A DNA stretch of 64,000 nucleotides from Liolophura sinensis (taxonomy: Eukaryota; Mollusca; Polyplacophora; Chitonida; Chitonidae). Location: assembly GCF_032854445.1 (NCBI RefSeq), contig NC_088307.1:1552001-1616000 (forward strand). Reading direction: 5' to 3'. Position numbers and translations under genes: made by a program. The notes below the pieces were generated by a model. It was not told where the DNA came from. It did no database searches and saw only the letters and a program-made list of their open reading frames with translations. Numbering within the stretch: the stretch's first letter is position 1; the number at the start of each line of letters is the position of its first letter. Below are positions 61,001 to 64,000 of the stretch, piece by piece.

Positions 61001-63979
61001 TACGCAAAACCTACGCAAGAGGCACTTTGAATAAACTAATCTGAAGAAAATACAAAGTCAGAATTTTGAAGTTCGAGCATTTCCAGAAAGTTTCGTTTTG
61101 TTTCACCTCTCCTAAAGGTTAGGAACAAACCTTTGTCCAAATATCACATTATCTGGAGTGTCCATGCTTTTGCTTAACTGCTGCATCAAGAGATCTAGCA
61201 GGAACTCATGAAGAAAAACAGAAAGCCAAAAGCAGATGTTCTCAAATTTCAACCAAAGTTACATATTTTCCGGGATAACAGAGTTCTGAGAGCTTAGAAA
61301 GGTGCCTTGGGGTTTTGTTTGGAAGGCAAGATCAAACCCTTCAGAAAAAAAGTGTATATTTCACTCCTAAAAAGTAGTGTTTTGGGACATTTATTTTCTT
61401 CCAAAAATGCCCACTATGGGGTGAAGATTTAGGTGATTTACTGTAGCTCTGGCTGAGGAGAGCTTACCTTTGGTGAGGATCCAGTCCACAGAGCTGAGTG
61501 TTGCCTTCTCCAGGGGGTCACCCACCAAGTCATCGTCCAGCTGGACCAATGAGTGACAGGTGGCCATAACCTGTATCGTCTCCAGGGGCGTGTCCGTTGC
61601 AGCCATCATTTCCTTCCCACTGGTGGAAAAGACGAGTGAATGAGTAAGCTTTACACAAAGTTCATGAGGATTTTAAAATTCCAGGTATTTTCAAGGTTTT
61701 TCCATGCCAAACTTCGCATCTTCAACACTATGCGGAATAAATATTCCACGCTTTTTCTACCACCGGAGACTCTTCAGGTAAAAATGTCTCTACATGGACT
61801 GGAAAGAGATGTTTGATGTATTACCAATTGATTTCATTTCTTGTATTAATTAGTGTGATTGTTGGGTATGAAGAAAACAACAGCCTTTTGCCACATGCCT
61901 TAAAAATCTACTGGATGAACCCAAACCCATGAAACCAAACCATCCCATATTTATACACATAAACCTACTTGAGTCCAACCACGCCTTCCACCACCAGATT
62001 GTCACTGGTCAGTGTCCCATGAAGCTGAACCATCCCATATTTATACATGTAAACCTACTTGAGTCCAACCACACCTTCCACCACCAGACTGTCACTGGTC
62101 AGTGTCCCATGAAACTGAACCATCCCACATCTATACACATAAACCCACCTGAGTCCAACCATGCCTTCCACCACCAGACTGTCACTGGTCAGTGTCCCAT
62201 GATGCTGAACCATCCCATATTTATACATGTAAACCTACTTGAGTCCAACCACACCTTCCACCACCAGATTGTCACTGGTCAGTGTCCCATGAAACCAAAC
62301 CATCCCATATTTATACATGTAAACCTACTTGAGTCCAACCACGCCTTCCACCACCAGACTGTCACTGGTCAGTGTCCCATGATGCTGAACCATCCCATAT
62401 TTATACATGTAAACCTACTTGAGTCCAACCACCCCTTCCACCACCAGACTGTCACTGGTCAGTGTCCCATGAAGCTGAACCATCCCATATTTATACATGT
62501 AAACCTACTTGAGTCCAACCACACCTTCCACCACCAGACTGTCACTGGTCAGTGTCCCATGATGCTGAACCATCCCATATTTATACATGTAAACCTACTT
62601 GAGTCCAACCACACCTTCCACCACCAGACTGTCACTGGTCAGTGTCCCATGAAGCTGAACCATCCCATATTTATACATGTAAACCTACTTGAGTCCAACC
62701 ACACCTTCCACCACCAGACTGTCACTGGTCAGTGTCCCATGGAGCTGAACCATCCCATATTTATACACTTAAACCTACTTGAGTCCAACCACGCCTTCCA
62801 CCACCAGATTGTCACTGGTTAGTGTCCCATGGAGCTGAACCATCCCATATTTATACACTTAAACCTACTTGAGTCCAACCACGCCTTCCACCACCAGATT
62901 GTCACTGGTTAGTGTCCCATGAAGCTGAACCATCCCATATTTATACACGTAAACCTACTTGAGTCCAACCACACCTTCCACCACCAGACTGTCACTGGTC
63001 AGTGTCCCATGAAGCTGAACCATCCCATATTTATACATGTAAACCTACTTGAGTCCAACCACACCTTCCACCACAAGATTGTCACTGGTCAGTGTCCCAT
63101 GGAGCTGAACCATCCCATATTTATACACTTAAACCTACTTGAGTCCAACCACGCCTTCCACCACCAGATTGTCACTGGTTAGTGTACCATGAAGCTGAAC
63201 CATCCCATATTTATACACGTAAACCTACTTGAGTCCAACCACACCTTCCACCACCAGATTGTCACTGGTCAGTGTCCCATGAAGCTGAACCATCCCATAT
63301 TTATACACTTAAACCTACTTGAGTCCAACCACGCCTTCCACCACCAGATTGTCACTGGTTAGTGTACCATGAAGCTGAACCATCCCATATTTATACACGT
63401 AAACCTACTTGAGTCCAACCACACCTTCCACCACCAGATTGTCACTGGTCAGTGTCCCATGAAGCTGAACCATCCCATATTTATACATATAAACCTACTT
63501 GAGTCCAACCACACCTTCCACCACCAGATTGTCACTGGTCAGTGTCCCATGAAGCTGAACCATCCCATATTTATACACGTAAACCTACTTGAGTCCAACC
63601 ACGCCTTCCACCACCAGACTGTCACTGGTCAGTGTCCCACGAAGCTGAACCATCCCATATTTATACATGTAAACCTACTTGAGTCCAACCACCCCTTCCA
63701 CCACCAGATTGTCACTAGTCAGTGTCCCATGAAGCTGAACCATCCCATATTTATACATGTAAACCTACTTGAGTCCAACCACGCCTTCCACCACCAGATT
63801 GTCACTGGTCAGTGTCCCATGAAGCTGAACCATCCCATATTTATACATGTAAACCTACTTGAGTCCAACCACGCCTTCCACCACCAGATTGTCACTGGTC
63901 AGTGTTCCCGTCTTGTCAAAACAGCACACGTCCACTTTACCCGCAAATGGAATTCTGAAGGGTTCTGTACAGTAGATGT
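33978..63979 (-). CDS. ATP13A1: P5A-type ATPase (ATP13A1-like), C-terminal 17 exons, 5'-truncated by the window
   Basis: Seventeen - strand exons join with consistent phases into about 701 residues plus a stop; the N-terminal ~500 residues are off the right edge (human ATP13A1 is about 1200). Motifs in order: [14 protein letters not shown] and [14 protein letters not shown] (phosphorylation site), [30 protein letters not shown] and VKGAPETL (N domain), [46 protein letters not shown] (P-domain hinge), then [20 protein letters not shown] and a hydrophobic C-terminal membrane domain. [13 protein letters not shown] and the [14 protein letters not shown] block are diagnostic of P5A, not P5B. P5A ATPases are ER enzymes that extract mis-inserted transmembrane helices (family knowledge). 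Introns carry large arrays, a LINE remnant, SINEs and copied splice junctions. The gene converges on the DUF5054 gene side. Confidence 0.93.
34195..34260 (-). mobile_element. SINE family 1, short tail fragment
   Basis: TATTTATTTATTTTATTGATGC followed by CAAGAATATTTCACTTG: diverged tail only, just upstream of the last ATP13A1 exon. Confidence 0.5.
35385..35665 (+). mobile_element. SINE family 2 copy with (AT)n inside
   Basis: GGGATTAAAACCCCGGTCGA (B-box-like), AATAGTACTTGTTGCTGCTT, AACAGAACTGGTTTGCCCGG and GGTGTCATGTCTGGTGTCTT. A short (AT)n run lies at 35611-35632. Confidence 0.65.
35738..35881 (-). CDS. ATP13A1: ATP13A1 exon P (membrane segment)
   Basis: Acceptor CTGTCGTCAG; donor GTAAGT. 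Encodes [40 protein letters not shown] and [20 protein letters not shown] is the conserved loop before a membrane span. Confidence 0.92.
36254..36365 (-). CDS. ATP13A1: ATP13A1 exon O (membrane segment)
   Basis: Acceptor TTTTTTTAG; donor GTAAAA (non-consensus after +4). Encodes [20 protein letters not shown] and [17 protein letters not shown], matching FVDLYKEFEPSLVNSTVYI of the vertebrate protein from memory. Confidence 0.92.
37440..37740. repeat. Dispersed repeat, copy 2
   Basis: TGTAAAATGCATTTAAAACT TTGGATTCTACTGTGG and CTCTCTGGGTGCCCACAGAC match 24240-24560. In an ATP13A1 intron. Confidence 0.65.
37765..37870 (-). mobile_element. SINE family 1, head fragment
   Basis: The reverse complement contains the tRNA-like head with TGACCCAGGAGCATCTCACC and the B-box-like GAATTCAAGTCCAGTTCATG. 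The rest is missing. Confidence 0.6.
38215..39195 (+). repeat. 92-bp tandem array derived from a SINE body, ~10 copies
   Basis: The unit (CACATTACTGGCCTCCTCTC, CGGTCATATATGGGAAGG, GGTTGTGGGTTTCCCCAGCC) corresponds to the central body of SINE family 1. The array ends in the SINE tail at 39135-39190 (GAAATATTCTTGAGTATGCC, AACACCAATAAAATAAATAA). The very long + strand ORFs in all three frames are artefacts. Confidence 0.9.
39414..39556 (-). CDS. ATP13A1: ATP13A1 exon N (membrane segment)
   Basis: Acceptor GTTTTAG; donor GTAAGC. Encodes [20 protein letters not shown] and [20 protein letters not shown]. One membrane span; leaves in phase 2. Confidence 0.92.
39840..39955. repeat. Short tandem repeat, 20-bp unit, ~6 copies
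   Basis: GAAATTGGCCAAGGTCAAAA repeated nearly perfectly; in the intron between ATP13A1 exons M and N. Confidence 0.93.
40165..40545. repeat. Minisatellite, 39-bp unit, ~9 copies
   Basis: Unit CTTGTCGGTCTCCGTTCCTA GTGGTAAAAAACCAGTGTA; same intron as the 20-bp repeat. Confidence 0.93.
40761..40957 (-). CDS. ATP13A1: ATP13A1 exon M (membrane segments)
   Basis: Acceptor TTTGCCCTTAG; donor GTGAGA. Encodes [40 protein letters not shown] and [17 protein letters not shown], containing two hydrophobic membrane segments. Three further copies of the acceptor and exon start lie upstream at 41024, 41091 and 41154; of the four copies only 40957 keeps the phase. Confidence 0.93.
40920..41175 (-). repeat. 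63-67-bp array carrying the ATP13A1 exon M acceptor junction, 4 copies
   Basis: On the - strand each unit has a (TC)n tract, TTTGCCCTTAG or TTGCCTTTAG, and the exon start TCTGTCACATCATCAAGCAG GGCCGGTGC. Exon starts fall at 40957, 41024, 41091 and 41154. Spacings of 67, 67 and 63 mean that of the four only 40957 gives the right frame. Confidence 0.93.
41467..41584 (-). CDS. ATP13A1: ATP13A1 exon L
   Basis: Acceptor TTCTTTTACAG; donor GTAAGT. Encodes [20 protein letters not shown], then [37 protein letters not shown] matches the family closely. Confidence 0.92.
41851..41976 (-). CDS. ATP13A1: ATP13A1 exon K (variable linker)
   Basis: Acceptor CTCTTCTAG; donor GTGAGT. Encodes a Ser-rich, low-conservation linker: [20 protein letters not shown], then [15 protein letters not shown]. 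Supported by phases (42 codons, phase 0) and position. Its acceptor and first ~40 nt are repeated about 12 times upstream (42000-42800). Confidence 0.8.
41977..42830 (-). repeat. ~70-bp array carrying the ATP13A1 exon K acceptor junction, ~12 copies
   Basis: On the - strand units contain TAGCCATCTAGCAGTGTGGA, CGATTGCAGTTCACCAGATG-like sequence, matching the exon K start and its AG. Copies diverge with distance and some lose the AG. Intervening sequence is CTTGATCTCTTATAGCC-like and AAATTTGACACATGTG. Confidence 0.85.
42905..43151 (-). mobile_element. SINE family 1, near full length
   Basis: From the (TTTA)-like tail through GTCAAGAATATTTCACAAT, GGGGGAAACCCATC and TGCATTGGTGAGAGGCTCCT to the head GGCCACCTCGGCCACAGAGG. 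The head end lies about 50 nt from the donor of ATP13A1 exon J. Confidence 0.8.
43200..43264 (-). CDS. ATP13A1: ATP13A1 exon J
   Basis: Acceptor TATTTTGCAG; donor GTGAGC. Encodes [22 protein letters not shown]: the conserved [11 protein letters not shown] followed by the basic cytosolic linker. A full SINE copy ends within about 50 nt of the donor. Confidence 0.9.
43448..43505. repeat. Short tandem repeat, ~17-bp unit, 3 copies
   Basis: AAGAACATGTTTAAAAC repeated. Confidence 0.85.
44295..44391 (-). CDS. ATP13A1: ATP13A1 exon I ([10 protein letters not shown] hinge)
   Basis: Acceptor GGGTTGTAG; donor GTGAGA. Encodes [20 protein letters not shown] and [18 protein letters not shown] is the Mg-binding hinge motif. 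Confidence 0.95.
44643..44857. mobile_element. MITE-like element with terminal inverted repeats
   Basis: The left end CTGGGCCCAGTTGTTCAAAA and the right end TTTTTGAACAACCAGGCCCT are imperfect inverted repeats of about 20 bp around an AT-rich 215-bp body. A related left end (AACTGGGCCCAGTTGTTTAA) lies at 44492. No transposase. Confidence 0.6.
45110..45320 (-). mobile_element. SINE family 2 copy
   Basis: GAAGACACCAGACATGACAC, CCGGGCCAGCCAGTCCTGTT and CCCAACCCGGGTTTGATCCC are the reverse complement of the family 2 body and head. Confidence 0.65.
45387..45479 (-). CDS. ATP13A1: ATP13A1 exon H
   Basis: Acceptor CATTATACAG; donor GTAAGT. Encodes [20 protein letters not shown] and [20 protein letters not shown] is a P-type ATPase landmark. 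Confidence 0.92.
45825..45925 (+). mobile_element. SINE family 1, tail fragment
   Basis: TTTTCTCCCACCATAATGCT, GGTCACCGCCATATAAGTCA, then GAGTACGGCGTAAGACACCA with a short A-rich end. Confidence 0.75.
45955..46205 (-). mobile_element. SINE family 1, near full length
   Basis: GAATATTTCACTTTAATATA, CAGCATTAAGGAGGGAAG, GGAGGAAACCCACAACCATT, CAGCATGAGCTGGACTTAAA and CTCTCGGCCAGGGAGGCTCC: body and tRNA-like head in reverse complement. Confidence 0.8.
46380..46489 (-). CDS. ATP13A1: ATP13A1 exon G
   Basis: Acceptor ATTTTTTCAG; donor GTAAGT. Encodes [20 protein letters not shown] and [24 protein letters not shown] matches the family's YALCLTG. Confidence 0.9.
47145..49800 (-). mobile_element. Decayed non-LTR retrotransposon (CR1/L2/jockey-like LINE)
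   Basis: Pieces in 5' to 3' order on the - strand: an endonuclease N-terminal part ([38 protein letters not shown]) around 49.75-49.55 kb, its C-terminal part at 49422-49213 ([23 protein letters not shown]), reverse transcriptase fingers at 48428-48129 ([18 protein letters not shown]), the palm at 47987-47664 ([25 protein letters not shown]) and a typical C-terminal end at 47409-47149 ([14 protein letters not shown]). Stops and frameshifts separate the pieces, so it is dead. It lies in an ATP13A1 intron in the same orientation as the gene. Confidence 0.88.
50334..50442 (-). CDS. ATP13A1: ATP13A1 exon F (TGDN motif)
   Basis: Acceptor CACCCCTCAG; donor GTACAT. Encodes [20 protein letters not shown] and [24 protein letters not shown] is the P-domain motif. 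The following intron carries the LINE remnant. Confidence 0.93.
50480..50740. repeat. Degenerate trinucleotide-rich repeat
   Basis: TTATTATCATGGATCACCAT and variants, between ATP13A1 exons E and F. Confidence 0.8.
51355..51470. repeat. Short tandem repeat, ~21-bp unit, ~5 copies
   Basis: TTTCCCCTACCTTTACTCTGG with variants. Confidence 0.85.
51490..51540 (+). mobile_element. SINE family 1, tail scrap
   Basis: AAATATTTTTGGGAATGGTG then AAAACACAATCAAATGAATA: a short, diverged tail adjoining ATP13A1 exon E. Confidence 0.45.
51573..51698 (-). CDS. ATP13A1: ATP13A1 exon E
   Basis: Acceptor CATTTTGTAG; donor GTGAGC. Encodes [40 protein letters not shown] and HL. 42 codons, phase 0. Confidence 0.92.
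51706..51750. repeat. 15-bp repeat, 3 copies, next to the exon E acceptor
   Basis: ACACAGGGAACGTGA repeated within 10 nt of the acceptor of ATP13A1 exon E. Confidence 0.85.
52958..53068 (-). CDS. ATP13A1: ATP13A1 exon D
   Basis: Acceptor AGTTTGCAG region (GTTTGCAG); donor GTGAGA. Encodes [20 protein letters not shown] and [17 protein letters not shown]. 37 codons, phase 0 at both ends. Confidence 0.92.
53450..53575 (-). mobile_element. SINE family 1, 3' part
   Basis: ATTTATTTATTTGACTAGTG, TTTTACGTCGTAATCAATAT and CAGCATTATGGTGGGAGGAG match the reverse-complement tail and body. Confidence 0.7.
53700..54190. repeat. Minisatellite, 38-bp unit, ~13 copies
   Basis: Unit CAAATGCACTTGTCCCAAAC TTGGGCACTTGATATGAA. 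Each unit contains the inverted repeat CCCAA-AC-TTGGG. Confidence 0.93.
54236..54356 (-). mobile_element. SINE family 1, head half, cut by an array
   Basis: GGGGAACCCACAACCATAGG, GGAGGGGAAGCCAGTATGAC, then TGGGGCTCCTGTGTCA, after which the 78-bp array begins directly at GAGACCGGG. The missing head suggests the array broke or replaced it. Confidence 0.65.
54355..60112. repeat. Large minisatellite, ~78-bp unit, ~74 copies (5.75 kb)
   Basis: Unit TCCTCAGAGACCGGGTATTT, CACATTCCTTACATGATATC, TTACTTACACCATTCAGATT, AGTGCATAGGACAGTTTT, with recurrent variants (GTGTTT or TATTTC; CAGATT, CAGGTT or CACATT) and single-base indels. It fills most of the 7.4 kb intron between ATP13A1 exons C and D. On the transcribed strand nearly every unit contains GTGTAAGTAAG, a donor-like sequence. 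Confidence 0.96.
60474..60649 (-). CDS. ATP13A1: ATP13A1 exon C (N domain)
   Basis: Acceptor CTACCACAG; donor GTTAGC. Encodes [40 protein letters not shown] and [21 protein letters not shown] is the nucleotide-domain motif. Followed by a 7.4 kb intron that contains the 78-bp array. Confidence 0.92.
60735..60860. repeat. Minisatellite, 21-bp unit, ~6 copies
   Basis: Unit AATCAAAATATCACATCTGTC, 80 bp upstream of ATP13A1 exon C. Confidence 0.92.
61468..61619 (-). CDS. ATP13A1: ATP13A1 exon B (N domain)
   Basis: Acceptor TTTTCCACCAG; donor GTAAGC. Encodes [40 protein letters not shown] and [11 protein letters not shown]. Enters in phase 2, leaves in phase 1. Confidence 0.92.
61929..63905 (-). 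repeat. 90-bp array carrying the ATP13A1 exon A donor junction, 22 copies
   Basis: On the - strand each unit is 47 nt of exon (ACACTGACCAGTGACAATCT, GGTGGTGGAAGGCGTGGTTG, GACTCAA) plus 43 nt of intron starting GTAGGTTTACATG. Donor copies fall every 90 nt from 61961 to 63851 with no length variation that I can find. The rightmost copy is the real junction. The 297-codon + strand ORF across it is an artefact of a unit divisible by 3. Confidence 0.95.
63859..63979 (-). CDS. ATP13A1: ATP13A1 exon with phosphorylation site DKTGT (exon A)
   Basis: The acceptor is probably CCATTTGATAG at 63980 and above, which gives phase 1 and a codon matching the Y of YIYCTEP in the family. Encodes [39 protein letters not shown]. 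Donor GTAGGT at 63858. The last 47 nt and the donor are the seed of the 90-bp array to the left; reading past this donor hits TAG at once. Confidence 0.85.
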
Positions 63980-64000
63980 CTATCAAATGGAATGGACGAC

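Noticed and set aside
61929-62822. 297-codon + strand ORF of 30-residue repeats (and 62919-63182)
   Set aside because: Opposite to a real exon junction array whose 90-bp unit is divisible by 3; the frame stays open only because each unit lacks stops. No start context or splice signals.

Overview
The window is eukaryotic genomic DNA, most likely from a marine lophotrochozoan and probably a mollusc. The reasons are split genes with GT-AG introns, many copies of a tRNA-headed SINE whose tail I recall from mollusc sequences, a decayed non-LTR retrotransposon, foldback and MITE-like elements, and an exceptional density of minisatellites. The species assignment is recollection and inference; it was not tested.

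Two genes can be reconstructed exon by exon with consistent phases. On the + strand (13644-27625), 14 exons encode a 760-residue secreted protein that I assign to the DUF5054 group, which resembles GH38 alpha-mannosidases. On the - strand (63979 down to 33978), 17 exons encode the C-terminal ~700 residues of a P5A-type ATPase (ATP13A1), from the DKTGT phosphorylation site to the stop codon; its 5' part lies beyond the right edge. The two genes converge. Between them are a weak candidate terminal exon pair (28580-28649 and 32323-32534, + strand), foldback DNA and SINEs. A possible small cysteine-rich secreted ORF lies on the - strand at 13156-13416, head to head with the DUF5054 gene.

Layout: 1-13.1 kb is gene-poor, with minisatellites (6.8-8.8, 11.0, 11.7 and 12.5 kb) and SINEs. 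13.6-27.8 kb is the DUF5054 gene, most of whose longer introns hold an array. 28-33.2 kb is intergenic. 33.2-64 kb is ATP13A1, including a 5.75 kb array of a 78-bp unit in one intron and a LINE remnant in another.

The most unusual feature is that several tandem arrays are built from exon-intron junctions. Five of about 30 junctions (DUF5054 exon 3 acceptor and exon 13 donor; ATP13A1 donor after the DKTGT exon, and two downstream acceptors) have been copied into adjacent arrays, so each repeat unit carries part of an exon and a copy of the splice site. In four of the five cases I checked the frame and only the copy adjoining the exon body preserves it. Two genes with unrelated functions show the same pattern, which suggests a local or genome-wide process that seeds tandem duplication at splice junctions.
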